From CALEAR01 sp035301485 (GTDB lineage Bacteria; Pseudomonadota; Gammaproteobacteria; Pseudomonadales; Alcanivoracaceae): a stretch of DNA of 64,000 bases. Each line of letters begins with the position of its first letter. Position 1 is the first letter of the stretch. This document shows, in pieces, positions 25,526 to 35,231 of this stretch. A program made the position numbers and the translations under genes. The notes beneath the pieces are model-generated. The model was not told where the DNA came from and ran no database searches. It saw only the letters and a list, made by a program, of their open reading frames with translations. The DNA lies in NCBI GenBank assembly GCA_035301485.1, contig DATGUF010000011.1:62001-126000 (forward strand), given 5' to 3'.

Positions 25526-25544
25526 ATGCTGAACGCAAATGAAA

Positions 25545-25877
25545 CTAGGGAGGATCCATAATAAGCAGCTTGCGCTTATTTGGTACGCCGTCCCATTCTT
25601 TAGCATCTTCTGGTTCAGGTTTCATTTCTGTAATATTAGGCCACTTATCTGCGAGTTCCGCATTTAGTTCTAGAAACTCAGCCTGGTCTGCTGGTAATTC
25701 ATCTTCCGAGAAAATAGCGCTCACCGGGCACTCAGGTTCACATAGCGCGCAGTCGATACACTCGTCTGGATGGATAACTAAAAAGTTAGGGCCTTCATAA
25801 AAGCAGTCAACAGGACATACTTCCACACAGTCTGTGTGCTTACAGTTAATACAGTTTTCGCCTACTACGAAAGTCAT
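25545..25877 (-). CDS. fdxA: Seven-iron ferredoxin FdxA
   Basis: This small cytoplasmic electron carrier has one 3Fe-4S and one 4Fe-4S cluster. Its 110 residues begin with FVVGENCINCKHTDCVEVCP, and the second cluster motif is CIDCALCEPECP at about residues 40-51. The Glu/Asp-rich tail ending KRKLLIMDPP is typical. It lies upstream of nothing else on its strand and is followed by the shared terminator. The mutS-fdxA pairing is conserved in Pseudomonas-like genomes. Confidence 0.96.
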   Translation of the reverse strand: MTFVVGENCINCKHTDCVEVCPVDCFYEGPNFLVIHPDECIDCALCEPECPVSAIFSEDELPADQAEFLELNAELADKWPNITEMKPEPEDAKEWDGVPNKRKLLIMDPP

Positions 25878-25946
25878 TGGATTTACCTCGCCTAGGGGGC
25901 TTCATTAAGCGGCGCTAGTGTAGCGCTTGCAAAGGAAACTGGCAAA

Positions 25947-28514
25947 CTAACCCTTATCTTTCAAAGAGTATAAAAACGCCAGTGCTTCTCGGGGTGTTAA
26001 ATCGTCCACATCCACCTCTTTAATTGCTAGCTCCACTGCAGAGGGCTGTGCTGCAAATAAATCTGGTTGTTGTGGTGTTGCTGTTACCGTTGTGCTCGCC
26101 GTTGGTTGGGCGTCACTTTGTTGCTCTAGCTCAGCTAGTTTTTGCTGCGCCTGCTGTACCACTTGGTTAGGCACACCAGCTAAGGCTGCTACTTGTAAGC
26201 CGTAACTGCGGCTAGCCGGGCCCTCTTGCACCTTGTGTAAGAACACAATGCGTTGCTCATGCTCAGTGGCGGCGAGGTGTGCGTTACTCACGCCGTCTAA
26301 TTCTGTGGCTAGCTGTGTGAGCTCAAAATAGTGTGTGGCAAATAAAGTATAGGCTTTTATCTCGGTCGCTAAGTAGTGAGCGGCCGCCCACGCTAAAGAG
26401 AGGCCATCAAAGGTACTGGTGCCGCGACCAATTTCATCGAGTAAAACCAGGCTTTCAGAAGTGGCGTGGTTAAGAATATTCGCTGTTTCTGCCATTTCCA
26501 CCATAAAAGTAGAACGGCCGCCTGCGAGATCATCAGAGGAACCTATACGCGTAAAAATACGATCAATGGGCCCTAAGGTGGCGCTAGAAGCGGGTACGCC
26601 GCAGCCAATGTGGGCCATGAGGGTAATTAAGGCCACTTGGCGCATGTAGGTAGATTTACCCCCCATGTTAGGGCCCGTGATAATAAGCATGGATTGCTCT
26701 TTGCTTAAATCAAGGTCATTGGGCACAAAGGGGTTTTCAAGTACCTGCTCCACAACTGGGTGGCGGCCGTTTTCAATATGAATCATGGGCTCGCTCACCA
26801 ACTTTGGTTGGCAATAATTTAAGCTAAGGCTGCGTTCGGCAAAGCAACATAGTACATCAAGCTCAGCAACCGATTGTGCGGTATCTTGAAGTGGCCCAAT
26901 GTGCGTTTGTAATGTTTCAAGTAACTCGTCGTACAGTGTTTTTTCGAGTGCGAGTGAACGGCTATTCGCAGAAAGTGCTTTATCTTCAAATTCTTTGAGC
27001 TCTGGAATAATAAAGCGCTCGGTGTTTTTCATGGTTTGGCGGCGAATATATTCAACGGGAGCCTGTTCAGCCTCGCGTCGGGATAATTCAATATAGTAGC
27101 CATGCACGCGGTTGTATTTTACGCGTAAGGTACTAAGGCCAGTGCGTTCACGTTCACGGGTTTCGATATCCATCAGCACATCGCCGGCTTTTTCACTGAT
27201 AGTTCTCAGTTCATCAAGCTCAGCATTGTACCCCTCGGCAATAACCCCACCATCACGAATAATCATCGGCGGGTTATCGATGAGCGCGCGCTGCAATAAG
27301 TCTAGTTCTGTTGGGAAGAGCGTAATGCTGTTCTTTAACTCTGTGAGAGGCGATGCGCCTTCTTCTGTAAGCAGAGAATGCAAAGTGGGAAGCACGTGCA
27401 AACTGTCTTTTAGACGCACTAAGTCGCGTGGGCGAGCAGTGCCTAGGGCAACGCGTCCGAGAATGCGCTCCATGTCACCGATATCTTTTAAGGCATCTCG
27501 TAAAGATTCAAACAGATAGTCTTGTTGGAAGCGCGCCACCAATGCTTGGCGGCGTAATAGCGGTTCGCGTTCACGTAAAGGTTGATTGATCCAGCGGCGC
27601 AACAGCCTAGCGCCCATGGCAGTGCTAGTGGTGTCGAGCACCCAAGCTAAGCTGTGTTGCTCTTTTCCTTGTAGGGTTTGCACTAGCTCTAAGTTGCGCC
27701 GAGTGGCAGCATCCATCTGCACACCTGTACTAGCCTCTTCGCGGCGCAAGCTACGCAAGTGGGGCAAATCTGTGCGCTGAGTATCTTTAGCATAGTGCAA
27801 AAGGCCGCCTGCAGCGGCAATTTCAGCTGAGCTGGGGTTGCCAAAGCCTGCTAAATCGTGGGTGCCTAGCTGCTGACACAGCTGGCGTTCAGCTGCTTCG
27901 CTATCAAACTCCCACGGTGGGCGTGCTTGGGCTCCTTGGCGTTTTAAAATGGGATGAGGCAGTTGAGCATCTTCACCATAAAGTAGCTCTGCTGGTTGCC
28001 AGCGTTCGATAAGCCCATATAAAGCCTCTTCATTGGCAACGCTAGTTACCACGAAGCGGCCAGCAGCCACGTCGAGGCTGGCTGCGGCAAACCCTTCCTT
28101 GGCGCGCACAATGGCACACAGCAAGCTGTCGCGGCGCTCCTCCAGAAAAGCCTCGTCGGTAACTGTGCCAGGCGTAACAATGCGTACCACTTTGCGCTCC
28201 ATGGGCCCCTTGGTGGCCCCTGGTTCGCCGATTTGCTCGCAAATAACAACTGATTCACCCAAGCGAATAAGGCGGCTGATATAGCCCTCGGCGGCATGGT
28301 AAGGAATGCCTGCCATGGGAATAGGATTGCCGCTAGATTGCCCACGAGCAGTAAGAGTGATGTCGAGCAGCTGGGCTGCTTTTTCTGCATCTTGGAAAAA
28401 TAGCTCGTAGAAATCTCCCATGCGGTAAAACATAAGCTGATGGGGGTGCTCTGCCTTCAGACGAAGGTATTGCTGCATCATCGGGGTATAACTGCTGTAA
28501 TCCGCTTTACTCAT
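25947..28514 (-). CDS. mutS: DNA mismatch repair protein MutS
   Basis: MutS recognises base mismatches and small loops and starts repair together with MutL. It has 855 residues from the start chosen here. The mismatch-wedge motif FYRMGDFYELF with its Phe lies near residue 40. The clamp and core domains are followed by the ABC-type ATPase with Walker A GPNMGGKST, Walker B LVLLDEIGRGTSTFDG and an ATHYFELT switch. The ATG at 28514 was preferred over an in-frame start 24 codons upstream because MSKADYSSYTPMMQQY is the usual family start. A palindrome GCGCTA-GTG-TAGCGC (25912-25926) lies between it and fdxA. Confidence 0.97.
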   Translation of the reverse strand: MSKADYSSYTPMMQQYLRLKAEHPHQLMFYRMGDFYELFFQDAEKAAQLLDITLTARGQSSGNPIPMAGIPYHAAEGYISRLIRLGESVVICEQIGEPGATKGPMERKVVRIVTPGTVTDEAFLEERRDSLLCAIVRAKEGFAAASLDVAAGRFVVTSVANEEALYGLIERWQPAELLYGEDAQLPHPILKRQGAQARPPWEFDSEAAERQLCQQLGTHDLAGFGNPSSAEIAAAGGLLHYAKDTQRTDLPHLRSLRREEASTGVQMDAATRRNLELVQTLQGKEQHSLAWVLDTTSTAMGARLLRRWINQPLREREPLLRRQALVARFQQDYLFESLRDALKDIGDMERILGRVALGTARPRDLVRLKDSLHVLPTLHSLLTEEGASPLTELKNSITLFPTELDLLQRALIDNPPMIIRDGGVIAEGYNAELDELRTISEKAGDVLMDIETRERERTGLSTLRVKYNRVHGYYIELSRREAEQAPVEYIRRQTMKNTERFIIPELKEFEDKALSANSRSLALEKTLYDELLETLQTHIGPLQDTAQSVAELDVLCCFAERSLSLNYCQPKLVSEPMIHIENGRHPVVEQVLENPFVPNDLDLSKEQSMLIITGPNMGGKSTYMRQVALITLMAHIGCGVPASSATLGPIDRIFTRIGSSDDLAGGRSTFMVEMAETANILNHATSESLVLLDEIGRGTSTFDGLSLAWAAAHYLATEIKAYTLFATHYFELTQLATELDGVSNAHLAATEHEQRIVFLHKVQEGPASRSYGLQVAALAGVPNQVVQQAQQKLAELEQQSDAQPTASTTVTATPQQPDLFAAQPSAVELAIKEVDVDDLTPREALAFLYSLKDKG

Positions 28515-28679
28515 TAGTATCCGTAAGTTATGTGAAGAATAAGGTAGAGCTGTATTCTGCCTGTGTCTGTTGCACTCTGCCACCAACTGTTTTGGTGCAG
28601 GAAGATAAGGCTAGAGGGTTAGGGGTTAGGTGCATACAATATGGCTGGTTATTTAAGTATGAAACATTGAGGAGAAGTT

Positions 28680-29582
28680 GTGGAAGCGCTGGTACTGATT
28701 GTTTTATGTGTAGTGGCAGGCATGATCACTGCGCGCGTGCCGCATCCTGAAGGGCTAGCACCTTCATTGAATTGGTGGGTTGTGTATATCGCGCTGCCGG
28801 CGTTAGTGCTTGGGCAAATTGTTCGTTTAGAGCCAAGCCTAGAACTGATTCTACCCGCACTAGGTATGTGGTTGGTTTTCTTTGGTGCTTGGGCGCTGAT
28901 GGCGGCTTTAGGCGCCGTATTAGGATGGTCGCGGCAACTAGTGGGGTGTTTAGTACTAACCGCTGGGCTCGGCAACACAGCGTTTGTTGGATACCCGCTC
29001 ATTGAAGCACTTATGGGTAAAGAAGCGCTTGGGCTAGCGGTGGTGACGGATCAGTTTGGTTCCTTTTTAATGTTGGCGGTAATGGGCGCGGTTATTACCG
29101 CTTTATATTCAGGGCAACAGTTGAAGTGGAGTGCGGTGGGGCTGCGCTTAATCACGTTTCCAGCTTTTATAGCGTTGCTAACAGCTATTGTCTTAGGGCG
29201 ATTGCCAGAATTACCCCCTGTTTTCTTTTTTATCACCGACAATCTCGGCTCTACTTTAACGCCTTTGGCGTTGTTTTCTGTAGGCTTACAGCTAAAAATG
29301 AGGAGCGCAGGCGGAGATGGTGTGCCGCTACTGGCCGGCTTGAGTTGGAAAATTATATTGGCGCCTTTGCTAGTGTGGGGGCTTATGCTGTGGGGAGGCA
29401 CTGATGCCACCATCACGGAAGTGGTGGTGTTACAGGCAGCCATGGCACCTATGGTAACTGGCGGTATTTTGGCACAGCAATATGGTTTCCAACCCATGCT
29501 AGCTAACCGCATGGTGGGTTTTGGATTGGTGATATCCCTATTTACTGTGCCGCTTTGGCAACAACTACTGTTATTGTTTTAG
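28680..29582 (+). CDS. AEC-family (auxin efflux carrier-like) transporter
   Basis: This 300-residue membrane protein has about ten hydrophobic segments in two similar halves. The first half contains LGNTAFVGYPLIEALMG and the second APMVTGGILAQQYGFQP, both typical of AEC permeases (malonate/malate or unknown efflux carriers). The start is GTG 28680 with GAGGAG at 28669-28674. The substrate is unknown. Its stop overlaps the AGGAG ribosome binding site of pncC, so the two genes are coupled. Confidence 0.83.
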   Translation: MEALVLIVLCVVAGMITARVPHPEGLAPSLNWWVVYIALPALVLGQIVRLEPSLELILPALGMWLVFFGAWALMAALGAVLGWSRQLVGCLVLTAGLGNTAFVGYPLIEALMGKEALGLAVVTDQFGSFLMLAVMGAVITALYSGQQLKWSAVGLRLITFPAFIALLTAIVLGRLPELPPVFFFITDNLGSTLTPLALFSVGLQLKMRSAGGDGVPLLAGLSWKIILAPLLVWGLMLWGGTDATITEVVVLQAAMAPMVTGGILAQQYGFQPMLANRMVGFGLVISLFTVPLWQQLLLLF

Positions 29583-29590
29583 GAGCAAGC

Positions 29591-30070
29591 ATGGCTAAGG
29601 TGGAACAATTGGTGCAACAGCTGAGCGATGCATTACGCCAGCATAGCTGGAGAATCAGCACGGCTGAATCTTGTACAGGCGGCAAAATTGCCGCGGCAAT
29701 TACCGACTTAGCTGGCAGTTCCGATGTGTTCGACGTGGGTTGGGTGACTTACTCAAATGCGGCAAAGCAGCAGCAATTGCATGTGCCAGCAGCGTTGTTG
29801 GCGCAGTATGGCGCAGTGAGTGAAGAAGTGGCTCGAGCCATGGCCGAAGGCGCTGCAGCAGGCTCTGGTGCAGAGATGGCTGTGGCGGTCACCGGTGTTG
29901 CTGGGCCAGGAGGTGGTTCAGCAGAAAAGCCGGTGGGCACGGTTTGGCTTGCTTGGCATTGCCAGGGAAGGACGTATGCTGAAAAGCAAGTGTTTCCTGG
30001 CAATAGAAAAGAAATTAGAGAGGCCACAGTAGTACGTAGTTTGGAAAAAGCCCTCACGTTATTGCGTTAA
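29591..30070 (+). CDS. pncC: Nicotinamide-nucleotide amidohydrolase PncC (CinA C-terminal family)
   Basis: This enzyme deamidates NMN to nicotinate mononucleotide, recycling NAD made available by DNA ligase. The 159-residue protein consists only of the CinA C-terminal domain. The STAESCTGGKIAA motif with the catalytic Ser region is near residue 20, and VTGVAGPGGGSAEKPVGTVW is the second family block. ATG 29591 was chosen, with AGGAG at 29581-29585; an upstream in-frame start lacks one. The pncC-recA-recX order is the standard gammaproteobacterial arrangement. Confidence 0.93.
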   Translation: MAKVEQLVQQLSDALRQHSWRISTAESCTGGKIAAAITDLAGSSDVFDVGWVTYSNAAKQQQLHVPAALLAQYGAVSEEVARAMAEGAAAGSGAEMAVAVTGVAGPGGGSAEKPVGTVWLAWHCQGRTYAEKQVFPGNRKEIREATVVRSLEKALTLLR

Positions 30071-30117
30071 CGCAAGCTTATAAATAGGGTTGCGCTACCG
30101 GAAACAAGTGGCCATAA

Positions 30118-30137
30118 TACTGTCCTTATAAACAGTA
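30118..30137 (+). promoter_or_regulatory. LexA (SOS) box of recA
   Basis: TACTGT-N8-ACAGTA contains the full CTGT-N8-ACAG consensus with symmetric flanks. It lies 33 bases before the recA start and would overlap its promoter. This is the standard signal for SOS control of recA. Confidence 0.92.
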
Positions 30138-30170
30138 TCTATTATTTTGCTGTCACATTAGGAGTGATTC

Positions 30171-31229
30171 ATGGCGAAGAACGACGACAGAAGTAAGGCG
30201 TTGGGTGCTGCGTTAGCGCAGATCGAGCGTCAATTTGGTAAAGGTTCCGTAATGCGCATGGGCGACCAAAAGCGCGAACGTATGCCCGCCATCTCCACCG
30301 GTTCTTTAGGTTTAGACGTTGCGCTAGGCATTGGTGGTTTACCCAAGGGCCGTATTGTAGAAATTTACGGTCCAGAGTCCTCGGGTAAAACCACACTCAC
30401 TTTATCCGTGATTGCCCAGGCGCAAAAGCAAGGTGCTACCTGTGCTTTCGTAGATGCGGAGCACGCGCTAGACCCTAACTATGCTGAAAAACTAGGGGTT
30501 AACGTAGACGATTTGCTCGTCTCTCAGCCCGATACCGGTGAGCAAGCACTAGAAATCACCGATATGCTGGTGCGTTCAAATGCTGTGGATGTGGTGGTAG
30601 TAGACTCCGTAGCGGCCTTAGTACCTAAATCAGAAATTGAAGGCGAAATGGGTGATCACCACGTAGGTGTGCAAGCCCGCCTAATGAGCCAAGCTTTGCG
30701 TAAAATTACAGGCTCGGTAAAAAATGCTAATTGCTTAGTTATCTTTATTAACCAAATTCGTATGAAGATTGGGGTGATGTTTGGTAACCCTGAAACAACT
30801 ACTGGTGGTAACGCCTTGAAGTTCTACTCATCAGTGCGTTTAGATATTCGCCGCATTGGTGCAGTAAAGCAGGGCGATGAAATCGTTGGTAACGAAACGC
30901 GCGTTAAGGTAGTAAAAAACAAGGTGGCGCCGCCGTTTAAGCAAGCCGAATTCCAGATTTTATACGGTAGTGGTATTAACAACTACGGTGAAATTGTGGA
31001 CATGGGCGTACAGCTAGGCCTTATTGATAAAGCGGGCTCTTGGTACTCCTACCAGAGCGATCGTATTGGGCAAGGAAAGCAAAATGCTTGTGATTACTTG
31101 CGCGATAATGAAGAAATTCGCAACACCATTGAAGCGCAAATACGCGAACAGTTGTTGCCGCCACTAAGTAGTGAAAGCAGTGAAGCAGTGGTGGAAGAAG
31201 TAGCAGAAGAAGCGCCCGCAGCAGAATAA
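30171..31229 (+). CDS. recA: Recombinase RecA
   Basis: RecA forms filaments on single-stranded DNA, drives strand exchange and triggers LexA self-cleavage. Its 352 residues include Walker A GPESSGKT, the L1/L2 DNA-binding loops (around EIEGEMGDHHVGVQARLMSQ and NPETTTGGNALKFYSS) and an acidic Glu-rich C-terminal tail. It is preceded by a LexA box. The stop shares one base with the recX start (TAATG), so recX expression depends on recA. Confidence 0.98.
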   Translation: MAKNDDRSKALGAALAQIERQFGKGSVMRMGDQKRERMPAISTGSLGLDVALGIGGLPKGRIVEIYGPESSGKTTLTLSVIAQAQKQGATCAFVDAEHALDPNYAEKLGVNVDDLLVSQPDTGEQALEITDMLVRSNAVDVVVVDSVAALVPKSEIEGEMGDHHVGVQARLMSQALRKITGSVKNANCLVIFINQIRMKIGVMFGNPETTTGGNALKFYSSVRLDIRRIGAVKQGDEIVGNETRVKVVKNKVAPPFKQAEFQILYGSGINNYGEIVDMGVQLGLIDKAGSWYSYQSDRIGQGKQNACDYLRDNEEIRNTIEAQIREQLLPPLSSESSEAVVEEVAEEAPAAE

Positions 31230-31720
31230 TGTCATCTTCTTCGCCAGAAGCAACCCTAGGCAATTTAAAGCGTAGCGCTTTAGGTTGGCTAGGGCGGCGT
31301 GAGTTTTCGCGCCATGGTATGCAACAACGTATCTACCGGCGTTTCCCCGATGCCGATGCTGCTGATGTGGAAGAAGTGTTGCAATGGCTAGAGGCGCAAA
31401 ACTATTTAAATGACGCACGGTTTGGTGCGATGCTCATTCGCTATAGAGTGGGGCGCGGCCAAGGGCCACTGCGTGTGCGTCAAGCACTTCAAGCTGAAAA
31501 AATAACCTCAGAGCTTATGGATAACCTCTTGGCAGAAGCCGATATAGATTGGTTTGCCCAAGCCGTGGATACTCATCAACGACGCTTTGAAAACAGGCCA
31601 GCGGAAGATCAAAGAGAAAAAGCGCGGCAATTGCGCTTTTTACAGTATCGAGGTTTTACCGCTGAACAGTGTTATGCCGCCTTAGAAGAGCATAAACGAA
31701 GAATGCAAAATGACGAATAA
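31229..31720 (+). CDS. recX: Regulatory protein RecX
   Basis: RecX caps or disassembles RecA filaments and so limits recombination. It is a 163-residue, basic, helix-rich protein with the family repeats RREFSRHGMQQRI, LEAQNYLNDARF and a C-terminal RQLRFLQYRGFTAEQCYAAL. It starts inside the recA stop codon and ends 6 bases before the convergent folA. No terminator hairpin was recognised in the gap. Confidence 0.94.
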   Translation: MSSSSPEATLGNLKRSALGWLGRREFSRHGMQQRIYRRFPDADAADVEEVLQWLEAQNYLNDARFGAMLIRYRVGRGQGPLRVRQALQAEKITSELMDNLLAEADIDWFAQAVDTHQRRFENRPAEDQREKARQLRFLQYRGFTAEQCYAALEEHKRRMQNDE

Positions 31721-31726
31721 AGGCTG

Positions 31727-32248
31727 TTAGCCTTTGCGCTTGGTTAATACCTGATAACAATGTGCAGGCGCTTCTCCGTCAGCCTCCATAAAGCGCTCAC
31801 TGGTAACTTCCCATTCTTTGCTATCCAATTCAGGAAAGTACGTATCTCCTTCCACGTCTAGCTCAATAAGTGTGCGATACACTTTGTGTGCTATAGGCAG
31901 TGCTTGGCGATATATTTCCCCACCACCAATCACCATAATTTCCCCGTTTGTAACGCCTTCCTTTGTTAACCACTCTTTAGCTGCCGTAAGTGCTTCATTA
32001 AAGCTAGATACAACGGTGGCACCTTCTATCTGTAAATGTTGCTGGCGCGTAATGACGAAGTGCGGACGCCCCGGTAAAGGGCGGCCACCAATGGAGTCCC
32101 AAGTTTTGCGACCAAGTATTAAGGGCTTTCCCATGGTGGTGGCTTTAAAGTATTGTAAGTCCGCAGGAAGGTGCCAAGGCATGCGATTATTTAGCCCTAC
32201 CACATTGTTGTGAGCAGTGGCCACAATTAAACTGATAGTATTGCTCAT
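31727..32248 (-). CDS. folA: Dihydrofolate reductase FolA
   Basis: FolA reduces dihydrofolate to tetrahydrofolate with NADPH and is the target of trimethoprim. Its 173 residues contain ISLIVATAHNNVVGLNNRMPWHLPADL at the N terminus (active-site Asp in LPADL), the NADPH-binding GRKTWDSIG and VIGGGEIYRQAL. Nothing marks it as a resistant variant. It stands alone on its strand, divergent from the DUF2868 gene. Confidence 0.96.
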   Translation of the reverse strand: MSNTISLIVATAHNNVVGLNNRMPWHLPADLQYFKATTMGKPLILGRKTWDSIGGRPLPGRPHFVITRQQHLQIEGATVVSSFNEALTAAKEWLTKEGVTNGEIMVIGGGEIYRQALPIAHKVYRTLIELDVEGDTYFPELDSKEWEVTSERFMEADGEAPAHCYQVLTKRKG

Positions 32249-32324
32249 GTTGTTCTACCCTCTAGCGAAAATCGCTATTGTAAGCCGTTCCATCTTTTTT
32301 TGTATCTATTGAAGCGAATATTTC

Positions 32325-33737
32325 ATGGGATCGTTAAAACAGTTTTTATGTTTCTTTACTCTGCCGGAAGGAAGCCAGTGGCGGAAGTATTGGCTAGCGG
32401 AAACCATCCGCCTACAAGAAGAACTAAGCGGCCGTTTTGATGATCAAGCCGCAAACAGTGAAGTGCGGGCGAAACAGCTGCCTTTTGCACAAGCCCTTGT
32501 GGAGCGTGCTTATTTGGTGGCACAACAGCAACAGATAGAAGCTGTGCAACAACGCTGGATCGCCTCCTGGCGTTTACTGCTCACCATCGGTTTGGTGGTG
32601 TGTGCAGTGGTGGGCTTCTCATCTCCCATTGCTTTTTTAAGCAACAACAAAGAGCCCGTTAATTTGTTGTATGCAAATTTATTGCTACTTGGGCCGGTTA
32701 GCGCCGCATTAGTTTTGTGGTTGGTGCTTAACCTATGGCGTGGTAGCCAGCATTCAGTGATGGCTGAAACCATGGCACGCCTGGTTGAGCGCTGGCATGG
32801 CACCAAAAGCGTGGCACCTTTGGGGCCTGGTTTACTAAGTTTTCTACAGCATCAACATGCAACTAAATGGTTGTTTGGTGCCATTACTCACGCAGCATGG
32901 TTAGTGGTAATGACGGCGGCATGGTTAGCGTTGTTGCTAATGCTTATTGTGCAAGATTACGGTTTTTATTGGGGTTCCACCTTGCTCACAGGTGAACAAA
33001 TTGCACCATTTGTGATGGGGGTAGGGGCGCCAGCTGAATGGCTAGGTTTACCGATGCCAACGCTTGATCTTATTGTGGCCACAGGCGAAGGCGCACAATG
33101 GGGGCCAGAAGCTAAATTTAGGTGGGGAACTTGGCTATTGTGGGTGGTGTGGTTGGTGGGTTGGTGCCCACGTTTATTATTGTTTTTCTATGCTTTGGTG
33201 CGCTTGTGGCTAATGCGACAGCCCAAACCCCTGCCAGTAGGAGCGAGATGGACGGCGTTAGAAAAAATGATCACGGCTGGCGCCCAGCACGCTATTTCAG
33301 TTCAGGCTACTGATGGTAGTAACGACACTGTGGTGGCCACTGCACAAAACAATAGCAGCCAGACGGGGCGTAATGCTTGGGTGGGTTATGAACTAGGCAG
33401 CGAAGCGATTTCGCCAGAGGCTGATGCAACAACAATGAGTTGGCATGATGTGGGCACACTACGAGAACAAAGAGAAGTGGTGAGTGCGCTGACTTTGGAG
33501 CCCCAAGGCGTACGCCGCGTGTTATTAGTTTGCCATGGGCAAAGAACCCCTGAAAAAGCATTAAGGCGGTTTATCGAGCAGCTATCTATTATTAGTTATG
33601 AGCTCGGAGTGATGCTTGTACCAGAAAATGAACTAAGCGAAGAGCAGCTGCAAATGTGGCGCACAGCATTGGCGCAACATGCTGTTACCTGGGTGGATGA
33701 GTTCGCTTGGTTAGAAGGAGAGCTAAACAATGCCTAA
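32325..33737 (+). CDS. DUF2868 inner-membrane protein
   Basis: This 470-residue protein has several membrane segments between about residues 85 and 310, and a soluble C-terminal part containing RRVLLVCHGQRTPEKALRRFI. The layout matches DUF2868 proteins, which almost always sit directly before a DUF3482 GTPase, as here (8-base overlap). Function is unknown; a membrane-anchored partner of the GTPase is the simplest guess. ATG 32325 has no strong ribosome binding site. Confidence 0.82.
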   Translation: MGSLKQFLCFFTLPEGSQWRKYWLAETIRLQEELSGRFDDQAANSEVRAKQLPFAQALVERAYLVAQQQQIEAVQQRWIASWRLLLTIGLVVCAVVGFSSPIAFLSNNKEPVNLLYANLLLLGPVSAALVLWLVLNLWRGSQHSVMAETMARLVERWHGTKSVAPLGPGLLSFLQHQHATKWLFGAITHAAWLVVMTAAWLALLLMLIVQDYGFYWGSTLLTGEQIAPFVMGVGAPAEWLGLPMPTLDLIVATGEGAQWGPEAKFRWGTWLLWVVWLVGWCPRLLLFFYALVRLWLMRQPKPLPVGARWTALEKMITAGAQHAISVQATDGSNDTVVATAQNNSSQTGRNAWVGYELGSEAISPEADATTMSWHDVGTLREQREVVSALTLEPQGVRRVLLVCHGQRTPEKALRRFIEQLSIISYELGVMLVPENELSEEQLQMWRTALAQHAVTWVDEFAWLEGELNNA

Positions 33738-35133
33738 ACCTTTGCACTTAACCGTGGCAGGGCATACCAACGTGGGTAAAACCTCTTTGCTGCGAACGTT
33801 AGGGCGGGATGCTAATTTTGGCCGTGTGGAAAACGCGCCGAATATCACGCGTAATGTGGAGGCACTCGCATTAAAAGCGGGTGACGAAGAACTCATAGTG
33901 CTTTACGACACTCCAGGCCTTGAAGACGCCATGGCGTTACGTGAATTTATTGACGATTTGGCAGAAGAGCAGCAGCTGCCGCATTGGGACGGCCCGGCAA
34001 AAGTGGCAGCTTTCATTAATACTACCCGTGCGAAAACCGATTTTGAGCAAGAAGCGAAAGTATTAGGGCAGTTATTGCAGTCGGATGCAGTACTCTTTGT
34101 GCTTGATGTGCGGCAAGATGTGCTGACGAAGTACCTCGATGAATTAGCCCTATTACAATTATGTGGTAAGCCTGTATTGCCTGTGCTTAATTTTACGGCT
34201 AGCAGCGAAAGCCAAGAAGAAGTATGGCGCGAAGAATTGCGTAAAGCCGGCTTGCATCTCATTATTTCTTTTGATTCTGTGACGCCACCATTTGCGGGTG
34301 AAGCCAAACTGTATGATTTTTTAGGCAATTTATTAAATGGTTACCAAGAAGTTTTGCAGCGCTGGCAGGAGCAGCTGCTTTTGTTGCAGAAAGAGCGTTG
34401 GAAAACCGCCAGTGAATGTGTTGCTGATTTAATTATTAGTGCCGCAGCTTATCGCAACGTTATTGATGCCTCAGAGCAAGAAAAAGGGCTGAAAACATTG
34501 CGGGCGGCAGTGTTTAAGGCCGAGCAGAAAACGAAAAAGGATTTGCTGGCGCTGTTTGAATTCGAGAAAACGGAAGTGCTAGGTTACGAGGAGTTTCCAG
34601 CTGAAGCTAGTTGGGAGCGCGACCTATTTCATCCCGCCACAATTAAGCGCTTAGGCATTACTGCTTCGCAAGGTGTGGCAGCGGGTGCCGCTGCAGGGGC
34701 AAGTTTTGACTTAATTACGGGTGGCTTGTCTTTAGGCATGGGCACGGTGGTAGGAGCAGGTGTGGCGGGTGGCGCTCAAATTTGGCGCAAATTAGGCTAC
34801 CGCATTAAAGAACGCACTAGCGGGCAGCGTGCCTTAGTGGTGGATGATGCTTTGCTGCGTGCATTAATTCTGCGCCAATATGAGCTCATTACTTTGTTAA
34901 GCCGCCGAGGGCATGGCGCGCAAGGGCCGCTAACGCTACCCAAAAGCGCTGAGCAAGCGTGGCAAAAAGCTTCCATGCCTAAACCAATTAAAGAAGCTCG
35001 CAACCATCCAAACTGGTGTGCGTGGGGTAAGCTATACAACCCTTATTCGGCCAAACGGCAACAGAAAAAAATGGCTTTGGCAGCAATATTGCAAGAACAA
35101 TTTGCTGAAGTAGCCTTGTTTATCGCGGGATAA
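33730..35133 (+). CDS. GTPase with C-terminal DUF3482 domain
   Basis: This is a 467-residue protein. The N-terminal Era-like GTPase domain shows G1 GHTNVGKTS, G3 DTPG and a possible G4-like NFT (LPVLNFTASSE) near residue 155. The C-terminal DUF3482 part includes a glycine/alanine-rich hydrophobic stretch (ASQGVAAGAAAGASFDLITG) that may insert in a membrane. It overlaps the DUF2868 gene by 8 bases, a conserved pair. The cellular role is unknown. The G4 motif departs from NKxD, so nucleotide specificity is worth testing. Confidence 0.85.
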   Translation: MPKPLHLTVAGHTNVGKTSLLRTLGRDANFGRVENAPNITRNVEALALKAGDEELIVLYDTPGLEDAMALREFIDDLAEEQQLPHWDGPAKVAAFINTTRAKTDFEQEAKVLGQLLQSDAVLFVLDVRQDVLTKYLDELALLQLCGKPVLPVLNFTASSESQEEVWREELRKAGLHLIISFDSVTPPFAGEAKLYDFLGNLLNGYQEVLQRWQEQLLLLQKERWKTASECVADLIISAAAYRNVIDASEQEKGLKTLRAAVFKAEQKTKKDLLALFEFEKTEVLGYEEFPAEASWERDLFHPATIKRLGITASQGVAAGAAAGASFDLITGGLSLGMGTVVGAGVAGGAQIWRKLGYRIKERTSGQRALVVDDALLRALILRQYELITLLSRRGHGAQGPLTLPKSAEQAWQKASMPKPIKEARNHPNWCAWGKLYNPYSAKRQQKKMALAAILQEQFAEVALFIAG

Positions 35134-35231
35134 CACGAGAGTGGGCCAATATGGCACTGTGTTATCGAATCTATGCGCAGAGACGGTTATACTTCTGCCA
35201 TTCCAAAATTCAATGTTAAACAGTGAGACTT

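Larger units (their letters stand above)
25131..25544. other. 414-base region between tRNA-Arg and fdxA holding the rsmZ-like locus
   Basis: No protein gene was seen here. The region contains a GacA-type palindrome (25190-25207), about 155 bases of AT-rich spacer, a -10 element (25363-25368), a GGA-rich RNA gene (about 25375-25525) and its terminator. Confidence 0.8.
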
